NCBI RefSeq assembly: GCF_020283565.1
Contig: NC_060059.1
Location: 48,504,572-48,568,571, forward strand
Direction of reading: 5' to 3'
DNA length: 64,000 nucleotides
Source: Trifolium pratense
Taxonomy: Eukaryota; Streptophyta; Magnoliopsida; Fabales; Fabaceae
The position numbers and the translations under genes were made by a program. Below, in pieces: positions 20,965-30,614 of this stretch. How positions within the stretch are numbered: position 1 is the stretch's first letter; every line of letters begins with the position of its first letter. The notes under the pieces are model-generated. The model was not told the origin of the DNA. It worked only from the letters and a program-made list of their open reading frames with translations, and made no database searches.

Positions 20965-21540
20965 TTATTGTTAGCCCTCTATGATGTTTATGATATTTTG
21001 GATTATATTTGGTTTAATTTTGATAAAATTGAAAATTTTCGTGAAAATTTGCATTTTTGATTGAGAATATTTGCAAAATCAAGTCGGAACATAAGAAATT
21101 GTCGTTTTTGGTCTCATATTCCAGGATTTTGGAAAACGTCATATCCCAGGATTTCGGAAAACGTTTTCCAAAATCCTCTTGGATTATATTTTTAAAATTG
21201 TTTCGGGATGTTTTTCGAAATAACTTGCGCATCGAAAAATATTTTTTGAAATACTGGAAAATGTATAATAACACAAGCTATGATTAAAAAAAAAACAAAT
21301 AATTTCATGTTCGAATATCTATAAAGGGACATTTCAAAAAACATTTTCCGAAAAAAAAATCCGCATTGACTAACAAATTAAATATAATTTTCTTGCAATT
21401 GTAGTTTTATTATTTACATGTGAGATATATCATATATTTATTTAGCTTAACTAACATACATAATTGAATTATTTATTAATTCATCTTAAGAGTGAAATTC
21501 TAACCATTAAATTACTTAACCAAACAACCAAAATAAAATG
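20965..21540. other. Gene-free stretch with GGAAAACG phrases
   Basis: AT-rich sequence. Around 21120-21180 two near-copies of CCAGGATTTYGGAAAACG are followed by an inverted partial copy. Similar wording recurs at 23910-24010. No gene recognised. Confidence 0.4.
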
Positions 21541-21550
21541 TACACTCCTC

Positions 21551-21681
21551 GTCCCATAAGTGTAGCTCAAATGGTAGTTAACAGAGACATTATTCGAATG
21601 GTCGGGTTCGAATCTCATATTCTACGTTTCTCTACATTTAAATGTGTGAGTCTTGTCATTAGACTACTTGACAAAAAAATT
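21551..21681 (+). repeat. tRNA-derived SINE with 10-bp target duplication
   Basis: Box A-like TAGCTCAAATGG and box B-like GGTTCGAATCT lie at normal spacing. The body ends TTGACAAAAAAATT. It is flanked by TACACTCCTC at 21541-21550 and 21682-21691. A different family from the one at 10062. A diverged relative lies at 40290-40400. Confidence 0.75.
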
Positions 21682-21800
21682 TACACTCCTCTTTTTTCTT
21701 ATATGAAATATATATTAGAGATAATTAATTTACTTTGAATTACATTTCTACCCCTCTTATGTCAAAGTCTAAACTTCACTCCTTTCATAAAAAAAAAAAA

Positions 21801-22141
21801 CTTAAGTACACATTTGGTCCGTTACGTTTATTTTAGGTTTCAATTTGGTCCCTTACGTTTAAAAAGTATCAATTTGGTCCCTTACATTTATTTTATGTTT
21901 CGAGTTAGTCATTTCCGTCAATTTTGTCACATGTGGCAGCCAATTTGCATATGTGGACATACACATGACACTTGTACACACTGACACATGTACTGTTCAA
22001 ACGGTGTTAATGACAAAACTAACGGAAAAGACTAACTTGAAACCTAAAATAAACGTAAGGGACCAAATTAATACTTTTGAAACGTAAGGAACCAAATTAA
22101 AACCTAAAATAAATGTAAGGGACGAAATATATACTTAAACC
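21801..22141. repeat. Foldback MITE-like repeat (GGTCCCTTACGTTT family)
   Basis: Left arm (about 21801-21935) and right arm (about 22018-22141) are inverted copies built of the phrases TTTGGTCCSTTACGTTTATT and TTAGGTTTCAATTTGGTCCC. The centre is CACATGTGG-rich. No certain target duplication. A half copy lies at 23540-23690. Confidence 0.65.
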
Positions 22142-22317
22142 ATAAATTTAGTATCTCCAACTCAATATATAAGGTCTTTTTCCAAAATTCTGTTGTACTC
22201 TACTCTTTTCAAAGTTCACAATTCATTAATTAAATTTTCACAAAAATATTCCTAAATAAATGAAGAGAAATCAAATAACATAATTTTTTTCTCTCAATAA
22301 TTGAAAGATAATTTTAT

Positions 22318-22425
22318 CTTTTCTTGGTCAAGTAGTTTACTAGCTAGAAAATTCACTCTTAAGGTGGATAAATTTGGATGGCCGGGGTTCGAACCCCGAC
22401 CCTCTACATATATAATGCAAAATCT
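22318..22425 (-). repeat. Truncated tRNA-derived SINE
   Basis: Same family as 10062-10186: box B GGTTCGAACCCC and the AAGGTGGAT/TTCACTCTTAAGG body are present. The box A end is missing. Confidence 0.5.
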
Positions 22426-23130
22426 AATTTTCTTAATTTTTGTGCTTTTATCAAAGAGATCTTATATTTTAAGACTGATGAACTACTTATTTTTAAAGAT
22501 ATTAGTGACAACACTCCGGAATGGACGTAAACTTGCAAGCTACCGAGGGCAGGGATAATCGTCCAGATCTTATTGTGAAAGAAAAAGAGCCACCCCGCCA
22601 CACCACATGGGTTGGTTCCTTTGTCATCGTCGGGGAGCTTTGATGAGATGACCTTAAAATAGGATAAGTTGCTAAAACAAACGAGAGGGGAGGATGGAAA
22701 CATACAGAATGCAAAGAATATCAATATTCCGGTCCATTTTACTGTAATCAAAATTTTATGGCTTGTTTTTTTCTCTCTTTTCTTCTTTCTCCAATGCTAG
22801 TGCCCTACTTCAACCATCATTGAGGTCGACTTCGGATAGAAAAGAATTGAAAAAATTAAGTAGTTTTTACATTTAATTTTTCAAAAATATAATATACTTC
22901 AATTATTTGTCAACAAATTGTCTTGACTCTTGAGTTTAAAAGTAATAAAAGGTGATCTTATAAAATAATAAATTGTGTACATCTAGTAATTTAAAAATAA
23001 ACTTATAAAAGTCTGTTTTATTTATCATATAAGATAAAGAAAGGGACACTTTTTTAATAGAAAAATTACTTAGAGTAAAAGGTAGTAAAATGTAACCGAA
23101 TCAGAAGTTCATTTATGCTCAATAATTATT
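22426..23130. other. Gene-free stretch with an unidentified GC-richer patch
   Basis: At 22530-22660 base composition and open frames on the minus strand change (for example 22502-22714). No family was recognised, so no gene is called. Confidence 0.3.
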
Positions 23131-23139
23131 TAAGTTTCA

Positions 23140-23310
23140 TACTATTTTTTTTAAAAAAATTGATATTCGGCCCTATGACTGACTAATTCGAGGGGAGTCA
23201 ATCTTACCGCCCACTTGTAGGGGCTCCATTTAAAGTCAGAGTATTTTTTTGCACCAGAGAGAATTGAACCTGAGACCTTGAGCGGTTGAACACCCCTACA
23301 AGTAGACATG
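23140..23310 (-). repeat. SINE-like interspersed repeat
   Basis: On the minus strand GGTCTCAGGTTCAATTCTC is a box B-like segment. CCCCTACAAGTGGGCGG and ACTCCCCTCGAATTAGTC follow. This resembles a legume SINE family from memory. Limits are uncertain. Confidence 0.4.
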
Positions 23311-23539
23311 ACAATAAAACTCATACATGCGGGTACCCGCCCAAATCCTATCCGCTTTGACGGGGAAAACCCGAATTGACTGGATTTGGGTTCGGGTTTG
23401 AGTTTTTCCCGATTTCAAAAAACAGGTAAGGGGGACATTGATATCCACCCCGAACTCGCCCACTTATATTAAAATTGATTTCAACATAAATTTTGAGTTA
23501 ATTTCTTCTAAAACTTTCATACAGTATCCTCCTAAGTTG

Positions 23540-23690
23540 TCCGTGTACGCAAATCTATTAGCCACGTAGACGATTTTAACAAAAAATTGACTAAAAAGAC
23601 CAACTTGAAACTTTTTAAACATAAGAGACCAAATTAAAATATAAAATAAACATAAAGGACCAAATATGCAATATAATTTTAGTTTTAATA
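23540..23690. repeat. Half copy of the GGTCC-type foldback repeat
   Basis: Contains AAAGACCAACTTGAAAC, AGACCAAATTAAAATATAAAA and AAAGGACCAAATAT, matching the right arm of the element at 21801-22141. Confidence 0.5.
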
Positions 23691-23699
23691 GTTTTAGTT

Positions 23700-24846
23700 T
23701 TATTTTAATTAAATGGTGTAAGTCCAACATGGGCCTAGAGAATTAGCCTTATAGCCCATTTTAGGAAGAATTTTTCTTTTTCCACCTCCGTATTTCTTTT
23801 CTACCCTCATTTTTCATTTTTGTCATTGTATAAAAATTTCTGCCTTTCTCTTGCTCTTGAAAGAATAGAAGTTGCGTTCGAGTTTTTATCATGCCGGATC
23901 AGAAACTTCGGAACACGTTTTCCGACGTTTTTCGTGAACAAATTCGGAGGTTACATTCCAAAGTTTTTTCCAAGGCAAAAATAACTGGAAAACGCGTTTC
24001 GGAATATTTATTCAAGGGCAGAAATGGAAAAACGGAGGGTAGAAAAGAAATACTAGGGTGTGGAGAGAAATCTTCTTTTGGGAATATGTGGTCTTTCTTG
24101 AAATACTATTGTAAAACTCTCGTTTGAGACAAATTTGAAATGAAGTAAAATATCTCTTGGTGAGATTGTGGGAATGAGTGTGACTCCTTTGATTTTTGGA
24201 CTAGAACCTTAATTGATTCTTATCAATGACATCCTTACCATTGTGACGAATCCTCTTGAATTATCAATCTTTATGATCGTAATTTGTGGCGCCTTCTTCA
24301 TTTTCTCAATCTAGTCTATCTTTTGCTTCTTTCTTTTTCCCTTTTATTCGTCATTTTGTTGGAAGAAAACACTTGGTATATCCTTCATTATATGTGGAAT
24401 CAACTCCATCCACATTACTATTACTATTGCACATTAAGTTTATAATATCCACTAAGAGGGTATGGATGTCTAGCGAACACTCACAAGCAATCTTAAATTT
24501 AAGATCTTTGTACCTTTTAAACAATGATAATCACATTGTTTCAAAAAAAAAAAAACAATGATAATCACATCAACATGAATCTCCTCAAAACATTTGATGT
24601 TATTGTTATATCACTGGACATCAACAATTTAAGAAAACAATATTAAAGATTGTATCAAACCAAAACAAAAAAACACTTCAAAATATGCAATATTTTTCGA
24701 GTAAATAGTTGCTTTCTGCGCGCAATTGTAGAAACTAATCCTCGGATTTTGTAGGATTTAAATCAGTGACAAACTCTTCTTAAGAATTTTAATAGTCACT
24801 TTTATCATTAAAGTATTTCTTAGTTAATATATGGTTATCAAAAATA
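23700..24846. other. Gene-free stretch
   Basis: Contains an unremarkable 78-codon open frame (23891-24127) without recognisable motifs and AT-rich DNA. No gene is supported. Confidence 0.35.
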
Positions 24847-25145
24847 CTCTTTCCGGTCCTTTTTTTTAAGGAACACTTTGAAAAAATTATACAAACCAAA
24901 GAAGCACATATTGTAAATAGTTATTTTCAATTAATACTCTTATAAATTTAAATTTATTTCATGTATACCCTTATTTAATTATTCTTAATTCAACTAACTT
25001 ACTTATTTTTAATATTCTCCCTCATAATAAATAAGGGCATAAATGAAATTAAACATTTACAACATTTGAAAATTTGTCAAAGTTTCTTACAAAAATGATT
25101 AAATCTTTTTCCCAAAATGTTCCTTATAAAAAGGACCGGAAGGAG
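24847..25145. mobile_element. Stowaway-type MITE (Tc1/mariner)
   Basis: Inverted ends CTCTTTCCGGTCCTTTTT and AAAAAGGACCGGAAGGAG are flanked by the dinucleotide TA on both sides. Next inward are inverted GGAACACTTTG / AAAATGTTCC pieces. This is close to the CTCCCTCCG consensus of plant Stowaway elements. Confidence 0.8.
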
Positions 25146-25344
25146 TATGTTTTTATTAGTTAATTTGATCGTCACTTTCTCTTCCATGTTAGTTGGTTTA
25201 TTCCAAGATATTATTAACAAAAGACATATTCAATGATATTTTTGTAATTTTAATATTTGTTGAAACTTCCGTGATATGGTTTGAGGAAAGAAAATGAAGA
25301 AGGAAGAAAAATACAGAAATTAAAAAATGAATCTAGACTAAACC

Positions 25345-25936
25345 TGATCGTACCTGGTGATCAGAATAGATTGATGGCCGGTCCGTTGAGCAAGCTTCCA
25401 CACCGAAGGGGGGGTTTGTACCTGCAGGTGCTCCGATGCCTAAGTCAGCAAGGTGAACAAGAGAGATACAAAGAAGAGAGAGAAAGTAAGGTATAGAATG
25501 ATTCAGAATACCTGGCTCTCCTGTCTAGGAGAGCTTATATAGTGCCCCCAGCGCTGGGCCAAAGGTTGGTCTATTGGGCTTGGATAACCGGCCCAATAGG
25601 CCCAACTGCCAGGATAGTCCCTGTATCGTAGGGGAAGGCAGTTATTTGCCTCTATCCTGGTTTGGAGTCGTTCCGCTATTGGCGGGTAATGGATGACTCC
25701 GTGACGGATATGGTTGGTCGATGGAGCACGTGTTAAACGTGCTGCTTAGCTGTTAAGCTAAGGCTGAATGAGTCGGCGTGCACGGATAGCCGAGCACGTG
25801 ATTAGCGTGGAGCTAATCCGTTATATCGAGCAAGACACGTCATTGGCTGACGTGTCGGGGAAGTATCCCCTTATTGGGCCATGCCCCAAATGTCGGGCAT
25901 AAGTGATTGGGCCAGCTCTTGGCCCAGTCCAGAACA
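25345..25936 (-). repeat. 3' LTR of the Tat-type element
   Basis: 592 bp. On the minus strand it starts TGTTCTGG and ends CGATCA. It contains a TATA box (CTATATAAGC, minus strand, near 25533-25542), a 20-nt inverted repeat GCTCTCCTGTCTAGGAGAGC just beyond it, and a run of further palindromes between 25725 and 25926. Confidence 0.95.
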
Positions 25937-26680
25937 GGAGCCCCCCAAGTCGTTGCTCCTAGGTATAGGAGTAATGACTTAAGGTCCATGCCCGTATGTC
26001 GAGGAGTTGTTTTCCTCGTCAATCCTAGGAGGAGTTCATAATACATTGATTATGCTTGTTGCTTGTTTGCGCGAGGAGCGCAATTGTATGTTGCCCGTAA
26101 ATTCCTCCTTGGCACGACGAGGAGAGTTATCAAAAGGGAGAGGTTTCCTTTTGCTCGTGACGCGTGCCAGGATGTTCGTGGAGGAAATTACGGGGAAGGG
26201 ATTTTGCCTTTAAAAGTCATTTGCTTTTACGTTCCTCGACGGTTTGTCGAGGAAGTGTTGTGTTAATTGCATCTTGTTGATGCTGCCTGTTTTTACGGGC
26301 ATGTTTATTTACGTTTGTTTTGTCTGCCCGTAATTCGCGCTTGTCCGCAAAGTCGGGGAGATAATTACGTTGGTGATAGCGATGAGTTCCTCGAGGAACG
26401 CATCGTCAGTTTGAAGTGACCTGAAAAGACAAGCGTTTCGTCTTTTCAAGCCACGTGTGTGGGCTATGAAGAGACGTAATAATTGCCTAGGGAAATGGCT
26501 CTTTATTGCGTCATTTTTCGAGGAGGCGCGTGGACCGTTGGATCAACGCGTCCTTTGGTTTTCTGAGAGATTTCATCAGAGTCGTTTGATGGGTTTAATC
26601 CGGGCCGTTGGATATTGATCAACGGCGGTGGTGAAGTGGAGTGCATCGTCTTGTGATGCAGGCGCGGCTCTTGGGAGATC
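25937..26680. other. Tat element internal region between 3' LTR and antisense promoter
   Basis: No frame of note. It is rich in CGAGGA and its complement TCCTCG (for example near 25999, 26236 and 26390). It probably serves as the 3' untranslated region of the genomic RNA and upstream region of the antisense gene. Confidence 0.5.
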
Positions 26681-26689
26681 TATAAATAG
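26681..26689 (+). promoter_or_regulatory. TATA box of the antisense gene of the Tat element
   Basis: TATAAATAG stands 1.1 kb upstream of the antisense ATG. A leader of about 140 nt would start near 26712 and end at the donor CAAG/GTAATT (26850/26851). The matching acceptor TTTTCAG is at 27796, 9 nt before the ATG. Inferred from sequence only. Confidence 0.55.
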
Positions 26690-26850
26690 GAGATGGAGGG
26701 ATCATTTGTAACTTTTCCTCTTTGCATTCTCCTATTCTCCTGCGTTTGTTGCTGCTACTGCTACTCTTATTTTCCCAAGTTCAAGGCTGTTGAACTCAAG
26801 GTTTTTGCACCCATCTTTGCTTAAAGCTCCAAGCTTCTTTTAATCTCAAG

Positions 26851-27796
26851 GTAATTTCTCTACTTACCCATTTGCTTCGAGATACATTTGTGTTTATGCT
26901 AGATTCTGCGTTATACCCATTTTGTTTGTTGTTTTGGGTCTGTTTGTTTTGTGCTTGATAGTTGTAAATCTTTGGTTTTGGTGAGGCTTAATGTTTTTTG
27001 TGTCGTATAGCCCTCCCTTTCATACCCATTTTGTTGATGGTTTAAATCACTGTTTTTTAGTGAAGTATTAGTGTTTGGTGGTGGTATTGTTACCATCAAA
27101 CGCTGTTTTTGGGTATTGTAGTGTCTCGTAATTCTGGGTTTTGCCCTTATTTTCCCCGTTTTCTGGAAAAAACATAGAGATTTGATGAACTTTGATGCTT
27201 ATCTGGGAAAAGCTATGAACATGTGATGAAGATGATGAATTTTCTGGGTTCTTCGACGAACATTCATAGATTTCTGGAAATCTATGTGTTTTGTGTCGGG
27301 GAGGAGAATGGTGTTTCCTCTCCCCGTTTATTGTAGTAAAAATTTAGTTGAACTTTATGTCGGGGACCGTCTCCCCGTCATTTTCGTTTAGAAAAATGAG
27401 TTTGTAAAAACTCTGTGTCGGGGACCTTCTCCCCGTTTTCGCTTTCGCGAATGTTTTAACTGTCGGGGACCTTCTCCCCGTTATTTCGCTGGGAAATTTG
27501 TGGATAAATGAGTTTGTAAAAACTCTATGTCGGGGAGCTTCTCCCCGTTTTTAACTTGGGATTTTATCCAAATTAGAGTTTACTTCTGAGCGTCGAGCAA
27601 TATTGTTAGCTTGTGTCGGGGAACTTCTCCTCGTTTTTGGGCTTTCTCCTCGTTTCCTCTGTTTTGTTTGCCATTTTGATAAGGGCTTTTGGTCGGGGAC
27701 AGCGTCCTCGTCCTAATTTACGCCCTTTCACTTGATTTGCGGTGAAAGGGTGGATTTGATTACTGTCGAATTCACTTTATTTTCGCTGCTTTTCAG
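26851..27796 (+). other. Probable leader intron of the antisense gene
   Basis: Begins GTAATT and ends TTTTCAG. It is T-rich like a plant intron and contains seven small CGGGGA...TCCCCG hairpins between 27295 and 27712. Confidence 0.5.
27295..27712. repeat. Seven dispersed CGGGGA...TCCCCG mini-hairpins
   Basis: Units near 27297, 27361, 27418, 27463, 27531, 27617 and 27693 read GTCGGGGA-N(3-7)-TCTCCCCG or close variants (two end TCCTCG). Spacings are 45-85 bp. Confidence 0.7.
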
Positions 27797-27805
27797 GTAC
27801 TCAAA

Positions 27806-29888
27806 ATGTCCGACGTGGAGGAAGTAACGGGGAGCCAAGCTACGTCGAAACACAAGTTGGTCGACACTATTACTGACCCAGAGCTGGCTTGGGTTGCGCC
27901 CGAGCCCCGGGGGATTGCTTCGACGATTACCGCGCAGGATCCGCGGCTTTTTACCATCGTCGAGGAGGCTGGTTCGGAGAACTGGGAGGTTCGTACGCCT
28001 GCTGAGGGGGAGCGGGTTTGCTCGTCGTACACGGGATGCAGCTTCACTATGTACGAGATGGCGTTCAAGGAGTTGGGATTTCGGCTGCCCTTCAACGATC
28101 TCGAAGCCGGAATTTTTGGCCGGCTAAGAGTGGCTCCTTCACAGCTTCATCCGAATTCACTAGCGTTTATCCGGGCCTACCAGATCCTTTGTCGGTATCT
28201 GGAGGTGGAGGCTACTGTTGCCCTATTCTTTTATATCTTCCAAATCCAACGTCAGAAAGTCGGGGATCGGCAGGGTTGGATTTCCTTGAAGCACCAGTCG
28301 AGCAAGATATTTAGGATGTTCGTTGAGTCTGCTCGGGGCTTCAAGGAGAGGTATTATGTGGTGAAGCCGGTGACGGAGTTTGCTTTTGATTCTCTGCACA
28401 TGGAGAGGCCCGTGTTCCTCGAGGATGGGTCTCCACAGTTGGACGAGGAAGGGGAGCAAGTAGTGGAGTGGGTTCTTCGATTCCCACTGTCGTGGTCGTC
28501 GGAACATTTTGTACTGCGAACCGACGAGTATCTGACGCCTGTCGAGGACCTGACCCCGGCGGAGATGGCAGGCTTTGAAAAGCTTAAGGCCTACGTGGAC
28601 GGTTTTAAGCCGTGTAAGGTCGTGACTAGTTTGGGGGAGGTTGCTTTGGATAAGCACGGTAGACCGAGGATCGAGCCTCGTTTTGTTAACACTAGGTTGT
28701 TATTGTCGTGCAAGACTGTTTCAGCCGAGGACACTCTGCTGGGTATCTCTTTTAACTCCTGCCCGTTTTTTACTTGTATTATATTCAGCACTTTTGATGT
28801 TTTGGGTTTCTCCCCGTGTTTCTGACCATGTTTCCATCTTTGCAGGTAGAATGGCTGATCTTGCTTCTGAGCTGTTGAGGATAGCTGCTGAGCATAAGGG
28901 AGAGAAATCAAAGAAAAAGGCGAGGAAATCCAAGCCTAATGTTTTGGTTGCTGAACAGGCTGCTTCGGGGAGCGTCAGCCAATCTTCGCCGGTGGGAAGC
29001 TCAGCAGGTACCCCGGGATGTCGGGTGAAGAGGCAGAGGGAGGAGCCGATGAAGACCATCGTCGACTTGTCTGAGGGTGATGGGGGATTTGTTCTCCCTG
29101 CTTGTTTGAGCAACAAGGATTTTTTTAACAACAACCCTCCTCAGGTGCCCGTCTCGGAGAGGGACTATGTTCTGGGGGTTTCCGCGGCTGCTCGACAAAA
29201 CCAGCTCACCCAGGATATTGCTGCTGTCATCCGGTTGGCGGAGACAGCCTTAGTGTTAAATGAAGGGGGGCCATCTCGTGAGGTGGAAAAGCTGGCTGCC
29301 CGGAATGCCAAGTTGGAGGGAAAAATTGTATTGATGGAGGGTGAGCTGATCGATCTGAGGGGGAAGCAAGAGAATTATGGCCAGCTGCTGGAAGATGTTA
29401 GGGAAAGCAGGGATGAGCTGGAGCTTGCTAAGAAAAGGCTCGAGGAGGTGGAGTCCAGGGGAGCCGAGGAGAAAAAGAACTTGGAGGCGGTGATAGCTGA
29501 CCTGCAGTCCAAGCTTGCTCCAGCTGCCGACGAGGCCGTTGAAACTTCCAGGCTGGTGAGTCGGGCAGACTTGGTGAAGGAAATCAAAAGACAAGGGGGC
29601 TTGATGTTGGCGAGCATGGTGCATGGGTGGAAGAATGCGATCGCCCAACTCAGGGTTGTGAATGCCGAGCATGGCTTGATTACTGACGGCATTCATAAGC
29701 TCAAACGGGTTGAGAACGGGCAGATTGTTATTCCTGAAGAGTATAAGAAAATGGCCCTTGAGGAGGAGAAGTTGGATGAGGAGGCAGTTGATGATGAGGG
29801 CGAGGAGGATGAGGAAGCCGAAGAGGAGGCTGTCGGGGAGGACCAGGCACCGGAGGATAACCCAGAGGGCCATGATGAGAGCACCTGA
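27806..29888 (+). CDS. Antisense gene of the Tat element (aORF), 659 aa, two coding exons
   Basis: Encoded opposite to gag-pol and convergent with it. Exons 27806-28742 and 28846-29888 join in phase across a 103-bp GT-AG intron (GGTATCTC...CTTTGCAG). The N-terminal half (about 70-190: YTGCSFTMYEMAFKELGFRLPF, then AYQILCRYLEVEATVALFFY) resembles the plant domain catalogued as Transposase_28, a putative gypsy-type transposon protein. The second exon adds a basic segment (about 325-345), a long coiled coil (about 455-550) and an acidic C-terminal tail (about 610-655). Extra antisense frames of this kind have been described in Tat-lineage elements; their role is not known. The conserved region has no catalytic motif that I recognise. 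The ATG at 27806 follows a probable leader intron. Confidence 0.75.
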
Positions 29889-30614
29889 TCCTCCTCGACT
29901 GTTTTATTTGGGCCTGCGCGCCGTTAACTTGTAATTTTCTTTGTTTTTGAACAATTTATTTTTGGGGGCCTGCGTGCTCGGTTTTTGTAACACCTGAACA
30001 AATGGGTTTTTATGCCCGGTATTTATAACAATGATCGTTTTATTCATCCTGCTCGTCTATTTTATCTCCTCGTATGTATGTTTAAGTTATTGCTCTTTGT
30101 TTTTGCTAAGTTATGCCTGTTCGTAATATGCATGTCTTTATGCTTGCTCGTTTTTAACTTAACAAATTTTTGGTTTTGGTGTTTGTGTATTTGCTCGACA
30201 TTGTTGTATGCCTGCTCGACAAAACCATTTTTTCTATTTGCAAGTTTTTTTGTTGCGAGCGCGTTTCGTCGAGGAGGTCGTCCTCGGGTTTAACTTAGAA
30301 AGTTTAGGGAACTAACTAAGCGCCTAGAGTTGTTTTCTGAGGCTAATACGGACGCCGACACGTTGTTGTGCCCGCCCCCGCGGCTTGAACTTCCCATCGC
30401 GAGCTGGGCGTTAAGCCTTGGCACGAAGACGAGGAGCTTGTCTCAAAGGTCATCCTCGTCAGGGGGACGCCCTGCCCTTCCTGAGCCAGGGTATCTCCTT
30501 TTCGATTGTTTGGATCGAGCACGTGTGCCCGCGTGCTCTCCGTTGTCGAGGTGTCGGGCTCGTTGCTAGAGGATCCGAGCAGCCTTTTAAAAGTGTTTTT
30601 AGTTTGGCAATAAC
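29889..30614. other. Convergent 3' region between aORF and gag-pol
   Basis: No gene. It would hold the 3' ends of both transcripts. It starts with TTTATTTGGGCC- and TTTATTTTTGGGGG-type T-rich sequence and later carries CGAGGA/TCCTCG phrases (30270-30560). Confidence 0.5.

Noticed and set aside
22404..22751. 115-codon minus-strand frame
   Set aside because: No recognisable domain. It overlaps a SINE and starts in AT-rich DNA.
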